NCBI GenBank assembly: GCA_947846985.1
Contig: CANTUZ010000004.1
Coordinates: 48,283,672 to 48,347,671, forward strand
Direction: 5' to 3'
DNA length: 64,000 nucleotides
Origin: Fratercula arctica
Lineage: Eukaryota; Chordata; Aves; Charadriiformes; Alcidae
Positions within the stretch are counted from its first letter, which is position 1; every line of letters begins with the position of its first letter. Below, one piece after another: positions 24,601-36,337 of the stretch. The notes under the pieces were generated by a model. That model had not been told where the DNA came from. It did not search any database and was given only the letters and a program-made list of their open reading frames with translations. The translations under genes were made by a program, and so were the position numbers.

Positions 24601-27600
24601 TCCAAAAAAAAAACCAACAGGCCCAGAAACATTTGTTTATTTTTAAAAGATATTGTGCTAGTTTTTCCTAATGACATTAACTTTTGCACAGGGGTCAGAA
24701 AGGTAAAAGTTGTGCATATTTGTTTCTAGTCAATGTTGTGAAACCATTCCCCACCCCCTCCAAACTACCATAAATCAACTCTCAACTAATTGCACAACAG
24801 TGCTTGTTTTGAATCTTTAGATCTCTTTCAGATAAGCAGAGAAAGATACCAGAAGATGTAAAACCAATCAAGACAAACAGAAATGGAGCAATATGTGATT
24901 AGTAATGATAACCAAAGCTCTCACCCCATGTGCATGAAGCTGGTGCTTAAGTGACAGAAGTAAAGGATTGCAAAGACAGCTTCCATTTCATGCAGCGGTT
25001 TTGAGTATACACCAGAAACATTAGGGAATGTGCTAATAAAGGGTGTCTTTTAGATCAATCTTATAAAAGATTATATTCAGAAAGTAGATATGCAAATCTT
25101 AAGTTCAGAACAGTGAGTTGTGAGTGAAAAGGAGAAAAATATAAACAAAAAAGGCCAAAAAAATCCCAAGGAATCAGTTTACAAGAAAAAAACAGAAGCA
25201 AAATAAAAATATTCCAATGTGCAAAAGAAGAGTGAGTTCAGAATAAAACTCAGTTGTTTGCATATTTTATTCCAAAAGTCCTAGCTATCTCCACCCATGT
25301 ACTAATGTGCTTTCCAGGTAAAATATATCTGCACAACAATACCTCTTAATAGACTTCATGGAGCCAGCTGAACTCCCTTCCCTGTCATAGGCACCACTAA
25401 AGTCAGAAATCTAGATGTGTAACATATGGCCAGAAACTGGATTTTTCTGCTTCTTGGTGCCCAGGCAGATTAAGAGAAATAAAACAGGATATTAGATATT
25501 TCAACTTTCCATTTAAGCTAAATTATATTTCTTTTTAAATAAGCTCTTTGGATTCTTTCAGGGACTAGTGTCATCAAATAGGGTAAAGCAAAGTTAGAAG
25601 AGCATTAACCACAACACAACCCCCCCAGACAGACACCACAGAAATGGCCATTTGCTGGTCCAGCCACATTGACTAGACTCATTGCCAGAATAAGCTGCAG
25701 TAGCCTGACAACTCATCTCACACAGTAAAACCCCCGCACAACGATTCTCCCTCACAGTAAAACTTTATTCAAAGTGAACTATTTTTCACCATCAGTTATA
25801 AAAGGGGAAATACTCCTTTGTCCTTCCAATCTTCCAAACATGGGTTGATTATCACAGTAGCTCAAAAGACAATGACCAAAATCAGAGGAGGCAAATAAAC
25901 TCACTGGATTGTTTCCTTCCCAATTTATTTTGATCAGATAAAGGTATTCGGTTACACCTGTCCTTTTACCTGTAAGGCAGTAAGGTGTAAGGGCGGCCTT
26001 AAAGTGAGGATCAAGGCCAAATTCCTCCAAGTATTGGAGGAAGTTTATTGGTATTATTTATGAATTTACAGATACATACATACATTTTTATGCATGTTTA
26101 TATATTGCTAAAGTGTCCTCAGAGCCTACTGTGAAAGAGCCCATCTAGTGCACCCAGGAAATTAAATTCAGGTACCTGGTATTTTGAGATGCTCTCACTT
26201 TTACCTGCTCTGTCCTTGCTGGATTTACATGCACAACTCCTACTTGCCTTTGCAGGAATGTCACCAGGAAGTTCAGGGAGCCGGGCTTTAATCCAGGCTG
26301 CCTACAAGGACAATAGGTACTTCTGCACCAGCGTCCTACAGTGCCCTGTGTGAGCACAATTATACCAATTGTTGCTCTCTCTACCCAGCCCTGTCCTCCA
26401 ACAGTACTCTGTCCACTTGCACACTCCTCTGACCACCCTCTGCACCCCTCTGAACCTCAGCTGTGGTGTCCTAACGCAGAGCTGTGGACATAGCTCATAG
26501 ATTTTATATCATTCCCAGGCCAAATGAACTAAGATACAGTGTAGAAGTTCCTGCTATATTTACTGTCACTTTGGAAATTTCCATTTGAATAAAATTTTCG
26601 TCAAAGAAAACTTCAATTGGCTTGATAAATTTTACTGATAAAATCTAGTATGTTAAAACATCTTTGCATGCTAAACTTTGTTAGGTTATACTTTGTTCCT
26701 TCTCCATTTCTGATACCCTGTAAGAAAGCATACATGTCCTTTTGTAACTCTTACCATGTTCCAAAAACTGCAACTAAAAAATTGTAAAATTGACAACTTT
26801 TCTTACTTGAAGTAAGTGTGACGATGGGAATGGATGGATCAGATAGATACAAATCTCATTTCTGCGGAGCACAGCTGGAAGAGTAGAGACCTAAAACCAC
26901 AGAATCAGTAATCAGTGCAACAACAGCAGTACTCTTTTTAAATCTCAGACGTAATACTAGTTCACGGCAAGCAGCTAAGGTTCATATGACCCATTAGTCT
27001 TTGAATGATTTTCTTTTTCTGGGCTTTTGAAGAGCTTCCATTCATTGCTGCCTCCACAGCCAGTTTTTGTTATTGTTGCTGGGGGCTTTTTTCAGTAAGA
27101 GCATCCTGTCATGAGCTCTTTGCTCATTTTATTGAAGGGTATTTTTTGTAGATCATCTCATGGAAAAACTCCATTTAATATTTTTAAATCATCCTTGGGA
27201 AGAATCTCTTTTGCCCTGAGGACACATCACTGGAGTTAGGAAAAAGAGCTCCAGAGTTATAGCTATATCCAGAGTCCCACACACTGCATTCTCCTATGGG
27301 GTCCACATTACAAAAACCACAGAAAAGCCATTCACTGATATGTTTTTAATTATGTGTATTTTTTACTTTACTTTGTGGTTTTCTTGTAGCTTTTACTTCT
27401 GTGACATCACTTTTTCTTTTTTACATTAAAAGCCAGGGGCAGAAGGGGGAGCAGACCCAACCTGCCAGAAACATTGGGAAGGATTTTTCAGATTAAGACA
27501 AGATTTTGCAACTGTTTTTCTACACAGTTCCTAATGATGAAACGCATTACTTTGCCTCCCTCCCAGACTTACGTCTCTTCAGACTGTGCATCTGTACACC

Positions 27601-28139
27601 TCCCAGCACAGACAGTTCTAATAGCATTAGACACATTAACAAACAGATTGAATGGTATGTTGTCTTTAGGATGCCTGAATTTGATGCCTGAAAAAAAGAG
27701 CTTTTGGGATGTTATGTTAAATTTTAATTACAAAGTAACCCAAATCAAAAATCCTACTTGCAAACTTTCTATTACTATATTTTTGCTGTGCAAAGGGAAG
27801 GAAACTCAGGATAGGTGGCATAGGAAGTACATCGCAGCGCCTTTACCCTGAGCTGCTCCTGCACTTACTCCTCCTTTTACCTGCCTTCTTGCTGACAAAG
27901 GAGTTTGTCAGACACGTTTGATTCACATGTAATAAAAGTCTGAATAGTTGCGGTTGCAAGGAAATGTTAAAAGTCTGTAAATACCAAGTGTGGTTCCCAT
28001 CACACATAAAAGAAAACAAACTGAACTCTATCTGGAAAATATCTTTCTCACTGTGCTTGAAAAAGGAACATCATGTCACAATGATTCACTGTTACATGCT
28101 GATTTTGAGTGAATACATGGAGAGTGCAGAAGCAAAACC
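21626..28139. other. Unique non-coding DNA
   Basis: About 6.5 kb without a recognisable gene. Simple-sequence patches occur at 22025-22085 (GTAT/GTGT and GAGA). Frames such as 24086-24388 (minus, 100 codons) and 27474-27851 (plus, 125 codons) show no domain or family resemblance. Confidence 0.5.
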
Positions 28140-28536
28140 CTATTATCTACGTACCATAGCATTGAAAAGGCGAGGGGCAGGCTATGCTATTAAGGCCCGC
28201 ATACAGTGCCCCAGGACCTATAAAGGGCGTTTCGGTCCACGCGCTGACTGCATGCCTTCCATTACACTTAGTGTGGGGCCCAGCATGTCCCCCAGCTATT
28301 TCATCATATCTGCCATTGCTAAGTTCTCCGAGCCAACAAACTCGGGTTTTTTCCTACTCTTTGTGATACAACATGAACTTTCCTTGTTTGGTTTATGTTC
28401 CAAGAGACAAATGATGGGGAAAACATTTCTGAAACTCTTTCATTTGTCAATGACAAATGCAGAGATTTATATGAAAGACCAGAAAAATGGAAATATTGAC
28501 TCTGATCCTTCAGTTCAGATGAAAAGTGCTACCTAG
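27964..28536 (+). other. Longest open frame (190 codons), coding status doubtful
   Basis: This is the longest open frame in the window and starts with MLKVCKYQ. Its translation has no recognisable domain, signal peptide or membrane pattern that I would trust. The middle (about residues 60-115) spans the CpG-bearing segment at 28140-28340 and is richer in R, G and P, while both ends look like translated AT-rich DNA. A frame of this size is not surprising once in 64 kb. No splice or promoter context supports a gene. Most likely non-coding. Confidence 0.2.
28140..28340. other. CpG-bearing non-repetitive segment
   Basis: This segment holds about eight CpGs in 200 bp (for example GTTTCGGTCCACGCGCTGAC) within DNA that otherwise has very few. 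It matches no repeat I know. Several frames are open on both strands. Retained CpGs in a desert suggest constraint or low methylation; candidate regulatory element or orphan exon, unproven. Confidence 0.35.
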
Positions 28537-28671
28537 GTGAAAAGTGTCATTATAGTTATGAATCAACTGCACACACGTCACAGACATAACAAAGTAATGT
28601 TTATTGCCGGTAACCTTTGTAGTAATCATAGTTTCCAATGAGAAGTCTTTAGTTAACGATCAAACTCTATG

Positions 28672-28790
28672 GGTGAGATTTCAAGAATTGTCTCAGTAAA
28701 TTTGGTGCCAGCTCAGATGGAAAATTGCTGAGAAATGGGTGCCTAACTCCCACAGGGCCTTTGAAAAAAGGCTCATCTTGCATTAATTGG
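28672..28790. repeat. Relic of an old amniote repeat (candidate)
   Basis: GGTGAGATTTCAAGAATTG, then GGTGCCTAACTCCCACAGGG and CTTTGAAAAAAGGCTC, echo the GTGCCTAACTCCCATTGAAG..CTTTGAAAATCTGGGCC repeat common in turtle and crocodile genomes. Similarity judged by memory only. Confidence 0.35.
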
Positions 28791-31700
28791 AAGTGGGGAG
28801 GAAACGGAAATTCAATATAACATCACAACAAGAGGATGAGAAAGAAAATGGCACATTGAGCAACTTTGAAGGAAAGGTTCTGTGTCACTGAAGGACAAGT
28901 TATTGCAGAATCTTGTTATTTACTGGCATTGTACTTTACTTCACCGCCAGGAGACAGCAGAAATTAAAAAAGATGTGCTGCAATGTCTCGGATCCTTCCT
29001 TTCAGTTCTCCAGAGCCCTTAGTGGCAAACTCCATTCAACCACAATCCTATCTCCAGCATTATTCAGCATCTGTAGAGAGTAAAGAGGAGAGGCAGGCAG
29101 ATATCATGAGGATGGGACCAGAAGGACAGCAGTACGCACCGCTGTTTGAGTTTCTCTCTGCCTCACATCCCGATGTCATTGTCTGTATTTTTCAGTATAT
29201 ACCTGGAGGGAAAGCAGCTAAAACTGTTGACTATAGAGAAGATCATCTCATCAGACACTGATGAGATACATTTCAAGCAAAACAAATACTTTCCACAGCA
29301 TCACCTAATATTTAGTCACCCATCCTCAGGTTGTTAAGTATCTCTTCAGGCCTTCTGTGCTCCTCGTGCTTCTGGAAGTTCATTTAATGACAGCATAAAA
29401 GCCTGTGATTTACATCTGAAATGTGACTGAATACTGCAGGAGATCAGATACTGACTCTCGCTTATAGAGGAAAGCTTTTTTACTCCCCCATAAGCTTTCC
29501 TATCATAGCTCTATCCCTGTAACCTCTTTGTTGGTTTTTTTTTTAAACAGTTGAGACAGCAGCAGAAGTCACCACAGGACCCACGTGAGGCTTTCATCAT
29601 CTGCGCTTGCTCCCTGAGCTGCACTGGATAGACTGAATGTTATCTTGATGCCTAAAGTCCTCCCTAGGTTTCACTCTAATTAGCAGTTCCTTCCCTCCCC
29701 ACCAATGGCTGTCCAAGGACATCTGCTTTTCAGTGGAAACACCAGTGAATGGGGGCACCACTTCCTAGGGAGGACTGGAGACTGTTGAGGGATTGTACAC
29801 AGCTAGGAACTTACGCCAACAAGAACTCAAACAGCAGCACAACTGTTACAGCAAACATGTTTCCTTGAGTGGATGAAGGGTTGAGTGAGAGTATTACTGC
29901 TCTATACAGTTTTGAATACTTAGTGGGACAGATGCCGCAATGAAAGAGGATGCCCAAATAAGCAGGAGCTGGGGCAGAGTCTTTCATGTGACTCACTTGT
30001 ACTTACTTAATAAATGGGAATAAACAATGCTGGGCATAAGCCCATGAATAAGGGTCTGCACTTAGACTGTGCCTACTTCTTAGTCAAAAATTCATCTATG
30101 ACAATGAGATACAGGCTCTTTATTGCACTCCAAAGACCCTTTGCGCTTCTGAGAAGATAAAGGGCCTGAAATATAGTGAAAGTAGGCCCCGTAGTAGCAA
30201 TTCAGACACCACTGTAACATTTTAGGTCATTTAAATTACTTTTACTAATTTTCACAAAGTCCATAATAAACTGCATCCTGAGTTCTTGTTCTGCATCCAT
30301 ATGTTACACAAATATAAATTTATCATAAAAAATTATTTTTTTAATGATTTAGTTTTCTCATCTTGCTGAGGTAACTCTGTGGGTACCAGCCCTCACAATT
30401 ATTCTTGACCTTTCGCCTGGACACAGCTCCTCAACACACTCTAGCAAACGCTGCAACTTTGCACAAGAGCTGAAAAACCTAACAATGACCAATAGGCTTT
30501 TCTGAGTGTGTTTTTTTCAGTACTTCATTTCTCGATCATTTCTTTCCTCCTATTTTAAACTGTTCTTGTTGAACTTCCAGTTTTCCCCCTTAGTAGGAGC
30601 CTGCAGTGGAAGTGCTCTGGTGCCAGAGAGTGGAGAGAGATGATGATGTGCAGCACCTTCTCGAGACTGACAGACTGCAATTAAAAAAGAAAATCATTAG
30701 TTCCCATAGAGTCCCAATCCTAGCATTTAGATTAGGGTAGAAAGATTCTTCCATTGCTGGAATTCAAAGAACAGGTAAATATCAATTGTTTTGCAGCAGG
30801 GCTCCATTTTATTTTAAGAAAAAGCACTCAGTTAAGTTGAAGACGGGTGCTAGTCAAAGAAAGTTATCCTCCCTTCCAAGTATAGTATTAGGTTTTGACC
30901 TAGGTTTTGATTTACAGATTACAAGAAGGTGGCAGAGGTGCAAAGTGATGAAAGGATGGCAGCACTGCAAAACCAGAGAGCTGCTGTGACAGTTACATGA
31001 TTTCCATTTTTTTCTCTCTGCTGCAGTAACGTAATGACACCAAGGTGGAAAATGCTGAGCTTGACCTTGCTCTGAGCATAGGAAATCCAAATGCTTGTGG
31101 GCTGCTGCAGCCTATGCAAAGGGAAATGTTTCAGGCTTACAAGGAGACTGTAACCATACTGGAAACCCCAATGGCCTTATCTGGATAAGGGCAAGTTTTC
31201 AGCTGGAAAATAAACCCTGCGAGTATGAACCTGGAGCATTTGTGAATTACCGCACACATAGTGAATCTGGGACCCTAAAGGAACACCCCTGTTTCCCCAA
31301 TATTTCCTGTTTGAAAGAGGTCTCTGGAAAGATCTCTGGTGTAAGAAGACAAAATTGGTCTGGGAGAAAGCAGTGGAAAAAGCAACGCTAAAATTTTTTT
31401 CAGTAGGAATATCAGGAGTCTCAAGAAACCTCAAACCACTGTCTGTGTTTTGTTTTAGCTGCATCTACTGATACATATTGACTGCAGGGAACAGCTTCTA
31501 AGCACTTTCCAAAAGTTTAACTGTCTATACATTTATACAGAATATACCAACATTCTGTAGCAAGGAAAGATTGGCAGCTAAGTTTGAATGACTAGATCAA
31601 GGATTTGAGATCCAACATTTGCAACAATCTGACTGGGGCACTGAAAAGAAAAAAACCTGTTTATTTTGCAAATAGTTCTTATTTCTAGAGCCAAAAATGA

Positions 31701-32004
31701 TTGTAAAAGAGTTAGATTAGTAACCAAGAGTCCAAACAAGCATATTCAGCTTATTTTACTGCTTGTGTTGATGACACTCTCTTTTGTCTTCATCCAGTAG
31801 TGGGAAGCGCTTTATCATCTTCTGGTTTGGAAAAAGACCCAAGCAGCTAATGTAAAAAAAATATACTCTCCAGTAGCTGCAGCATGATTAATTTTCCACC
31901 CCACAAGATTGCTGTGAGTCTGAAAGCACCCTAGAGCTCTATTTGCTACATTATAGTCATCAAGGATCATAAAGCATCTTCTTCCTTCCGCACCACTAGC
32001 ACTT
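28791..32004. other. Unique non-coding DNA
   Basis: No gene seen. Contains the 13-bp inverted repeat at 29656-29776. Overlapping frames at 30786-31464 are unrecognised. Confidence 0.5.
29656..29776. repeat. Perfect 13-bp inverted repeat with 95-bp spacer
   Basis: AGTCCTCCCTAGG at 29656-29668 is the exact reverse complement of CCTAGGGAGGACT at 29764-29776. A 12-bp near-palindrome, TGTCCAAGGACA (29710-29721), sits at the exact centre. The rest of the arms do not pair well. Confidence 0.75.
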
Positions 32005-32350
32005 CAGAGAGCCAGTATGGTTGAATGGAATGAGCAAAGGGTTGAAAACCAGGAAATTTTTATCATAAACCTAAAACAGCTTGTGACTTGTCTTTGGCCT
32101 TGGTTAAATAATGCTGGACTCAGTTCTCTGAAGCAATACAGTCCTCTACTCCAGCTAAAGAAATTATAGACTCTGGCACATATGACACCCAGACACTGAT
32201 ATCTGGATTAAAAAATGGGGATAATAATACCAATGTTTTTTCATCAGGTACTTTGGGGTTTATTGGTGAAGAGCACAAGGGAACTGCACAACATTTTAAT
32301 TAAGGTCTGTAAATCATTTTCAAAATAGAAATTACTTATTATAGCAATTC
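32005..32350 (+). repeat. MIR-type SINE relic, interrupted
   Basis: AGAGAGCCAGTATGGTTGAA matches the start of the amniote MIR/tRNA-derived SINE (AGAGAGCCAGTGTGGTGTAG). After roughly 190 bp of poorly matching sequence, AAAAAATGGGGATAATAATA and a diverged GTAAATCATTTTCAAAATAG follow, matching the MIR 3' part (TGTAAAATGGGGATAATAAT ... TGTAAAGCGCTTTG). The middle is diverged or partly inserted. Confidence 0.55.
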
Positions 32351-34943
32351 CACATCATTCTCCCCAGATAAGCACATGAAGGAAATCCTGCACATTACTT
32401 TTCCCTGTTGCTATACAGAATGTTGACTTGGGGACTTCTCCCTTTTCCACATCATTGGGACAGTCCAATCCCAGCAGTAGTGAATGAAAAAACTGGGGTT
32501 TAGGCTGCCGCCCAACCCCCTGCAGCAGTAACCTTCCATACCTTACAGATATGGTGGTGCCTTAGAGGTATGGTGATACTTAGAGGTACCTAAGCCCCCC
32601 AAAACAATAGCAGCCCTGGTCACTGAAAAAGTTTATAAGCTTACTCAAAAGAAGTTCAGCTCTTCCATTAATCTGCAAGTCTTCATCTCCTGTGGCGTAA
32701 AGGCAGTTGGCCAAATGGAAACACACTGTGGGCAAGACTGTCCCCTGGGACAGAGAGGGAAAGACTGAGGTAGGTATGGCCATGAGCATTACCTTTACTG
32801 CTGCCACCATGGAAATAAGCCAGAGAAAAGAGTATGTGTCCAGATTGCATCATCGTGATGGTACTACTCTTGAGCAGACTCTAAGGATGATCAGTAGAGA
32901 AACAGTTCCTACTGGGGAATGTATAGGAGGGGGAACTTCAGAGAGAACAATATGTACAGGGTCTATACACAGAGCTACTGTTTAGTGGATCCTTGCGACT
33001 TTCATATGCATTTAGAGAGATGCGGTTTGGAGCAAGACAACAGATTTACTGCCCTCCACCACTGTGGACACAGCCACACAGAAGCCATCAGAACTACTCA
33101 CAAAAGTAAAAGTTAGACAAGACTTTTCAATCTCAAGATCCCAGTATTGACCTGGGTCAGTTCTAACCACGGTTGCATTAGAAAGAAATAGATACACAAA
33201 TATATTCAGGACATGACCTTCAGCATTATTTTTAGGAAAATGTGTTTCGCTTTACCATCTTCTGGTTCTGCATTTAATTAATTATATTTTAGACATTCTG
33301 TCAGGTGACACCTAAAAAAAAATTGTACAAACATTTTTCTTCATGTTTTCTAGGGTGGTTTTGTTTAAATAATTTAAAAAAAAAATATGTCATCTGAAGT
33401 TAAGGTTCATCTGCATCTTTTTAAAATGCCATTATACAGAATTTTTCCCCATTTATTTTTACTCACATAATTTTTCCAATCCTATCCTTCCAGCTCCTTG
33501 CTTCTCCACACGAATATTCTAGATGCCAGCAGAGATCTGTCCGGCTGCATGACTTCCAGTGAAAATGCAAAATAAAAACCAGCAGTGTATGGAATATAAA
33601 GCACAATTTTAGCAGTGAGAATTTATGAGGTATATTTCTCCCAGTGTGCTTTCTTATCAAAAATATTTCATTGGGTTAAATGTTGCATTAATCTTCATTT
33701 CACATATTGGATGCATCTTGCTGATGGCCTATAGTTGCATAGCTCCCTGCTATACAAAGTCATCCCTTCAATTTACTTTTTATTCACTTTGTTCATTTTC
33801 TGAGGTGATGAATTTAACACCTCGTACCATTTTCCTCATGCCTCTTGTTGTTCTCTTAAGGATATCAATGCAAGCCACAACCCGTGAGTGTTTATGTTCA
33901 GTGTCACCCCAGCACTGCCAGCTGAAGACAGCATTGCACCATTTAAATAGATTAATTTTCTTGAGATGGACTTTGCTACTAGTCTCTTTTCCAGCTGGAC
34001 AGAATAATCAGGTTGTCTCACCCCAGCCAACAGAGAGTTTAATCCTGAAGCCCTCAATCTTCCATAAATCTGTCTGCAGAGAGCCACTGCTAGAAATTCT
34101 TTGTCGTTTATGTCATATCTTGTAAAATCTGTTGAGCCTACTTCGAGCATGTGTCTGGTTTGACTTTTCCTGAAGAACAGTCTCTCTCTAGAGGGAAAGT
34201 CTGAAGCGTAGCGTTTATCTTTCCGTGCATTCAGATAGGCTGTTGTGAAAGTCTCTTTCTCATGGGGATATTTTCCAATGAGTCAGACTTGCTTTCCCTG
34301 GATTGACAAGTTCTGACAGCAAAGTATTAATACTATCTTGCAATATTAGTCAACTGGACTCCAACCGAGAGCTGAATAAAAAGACAGACCTTCATTCTGA
34401 AGCTGATTCCCAGGCAAGGCTCCCATTAAAGAAAAACAGGGCCTTTTCCTTAGTAATCAAGAGGGACTAAGAAGAGTAGGCAGGATTTCAGATGTCTTTG
34501 AGTGCACAGGAACTGGCATTTGGGCCCAAAAATTTTGCGCCATAAAACAACCTTAAAACTTATTTGTGTTTAAAATATGACAAGAAACAGCACAAATGCC
34601 CTCTTTTTGATAATATTGAGCAGTCAAAAAATCAATAATTCATTCCACTTCATAATCAAAGGCAGTTCACAACAAAAAGAGTTGGCAAAAAAAAAAATCT
34701 GAAACATCCTTTTCCTTATTTTTATCATTGCAGCTCAACACAGATAAATGAAACAGCTGAGCAAAAAGCTATAAAAGCAGCACTTCCTTCAGAGTGAAAA
34801 TTGAAGAGAAAAACAAGAAATGAACTTAATTGCTAATCCCCATTCATGCTGGATCTTTACCAGGTCCGTACTAATGTCTTCTTGTTCTAAATAATTTCTG
34901 CCTTTCCTATCAAACTTCCTCCTTTATGAGAACTTTCAGCATG

Positions 34944-34968
34944 TATGCATATGCTCTATATGCATATG
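34944..34968. repeat. Two TATGCATATG motifs 15 bp apart
   Basis: Identical decamers at 34944-34953 and 34959-34968, each containing the palindrome TATGCATA, which resembles POU/octamer half sites. Confidence 0.75.
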
Positions 34969-35150
34969 TTCTAGTATTTAAATAGGACAACACAGTGTCC
35001 AATTATTCAAAAAAGCAATTCTTAGAATCACAAAATCTCCATTAAATATTACAACACTTTTTTCCTACTAGAAGAACTGGAACTTCATTAAAGAGAATCA
35101 ACAAATGAATTCTGCAAATCTGAGAGCAAGATTATTCTTCCCAAAAGAAT

Positions 35151-35191
35151 GAAAGAGAGGGAAAAAGAGAAAGAAAGAGAGAAAAAGAGGA
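35151..35191. repeat. Polypurine tract (GAAA/GAGA)
   Basis: About 41 consecutive purines, a degenerate (GAAA)n/(GA)n tract. Confidence 0.85.
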
Positions 35192-36115
35192 CATGCGAAG
35201 GAGAGAGAAATTTAACAAACTCGACTGGAACAATCTGGTCACACTTGATCTCATTTCATTGAGTCCACCCAAAAAATAGTTGCAACAGTTATGCTGTCTT
35301 TAGACTTGACATTGCTACTGTAAGAAAATTATGGTTGTGTGTCCCAAGAAGGAGAACTGGAGTTCAAATACTCGCCAACAAGCCAAGAAATTTAGACTGA
35401 CACAATGATTATCTGCAAGAAGCATACCTCAGGGGGAAGATTCAAGGAACGTGACAGGGGAAAGGGCCACCCAGGGTTTGTTGCCATCCAGAAGTGCCTT
35501 TCTGCCTTCTTCAGAGGGGCATGGAGAGATCCCAAATCCATGGTATGGATCAGCAGGCTGTGGTTATGTTCTTTCCTTGGGGTATTCACAAAGGATGATT
35601 CAGAAGGGATGATTGAGCAGAGGGTTACAACAGCTCAGAAAAAGTTGTGGATTTCAGAGATCGCCAGCCAGAAATATGATATGGAAGTGACCTTTCCTTT
35701 GCACAGGATGAACACTCACATCTGTCTCACAAATCCATGTGGTCCCTTTTCCTCCTGCACACAGACACCTCCCAGTCTTGTAATGTTTATTTAACCTTAC
35801 AGCATAATTCTCCATTTCTACATAGATTTTTCTTGGGCAACTAAGGCAGAGATATTAAAGGTTGCAGGAGGAAAGGGGAAGGGAGAACTGTTCAGTGCCA
35901 AAGCATTGTCATTGGATCTTCAGAAGTGCCTAGATGCATGAGAAACACAAGAATCTGGGTGCAGAGGCACTTATAAATGCTCCCTGCATGTCTACTGCAT
36001 CGTGAAGTGCTTAACGCCTTTCCAAAACATGGCTCTGAAATATTTTTGTCAGCTTGGTGAAGTGGAGAGTGTCAGAGCAAGAAATACAAACTTTCGTGCT
36101 GGTATTGACCATTGG

Positions 36116-36146
36116 TTTCTTTCTTTTTTCCTTTTTTCTCTCTCTC
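36116..36146. repeat. Polypyrimidine tract
   Basis: About 31 consecutive pyrimidines (TTTCTTTC...CTCTCTCTC). Confidence 0.85.
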
Positions 36147-36321
36147 ATTTTGTCTCTCAATGACCTTAAAATAATGTAGAACCAAGTAAAACAGAACCAT
36201 ATCTTTTACCGGAAGAGGAGTAAAAGAATGGAAATTGACTCAGTATGTTCTGTAACAACTCACAGTTGAGATTCATGGAAGTTGAAATCAGACAAATTCA
36301 GACCAAAAATAAAACTATGCC

Positions 36322-36337
36322 TTTTTTTTTTTTTTTT
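36322..36337. repeat. Poly(T) tract, T16
   Basis: Uninterrupted run of 16 T. Confidence 0.9.

Noticed and set aside
33625..34125. 166-codon plus-strand open frame with hydrophobic stretches
   Set aside because: No domain, no family resemblance, no splice or promoter context; hydrophobic residues are expected from T-rich DNA.
35905..35985. Segment with GAAGTGCCTAGATGCATGAG and ATCTGGGTGCAGAGGCACTT resembling an old dispersed repeat
   Set aside because: Suggestive wording only; no clear boundaries or family.
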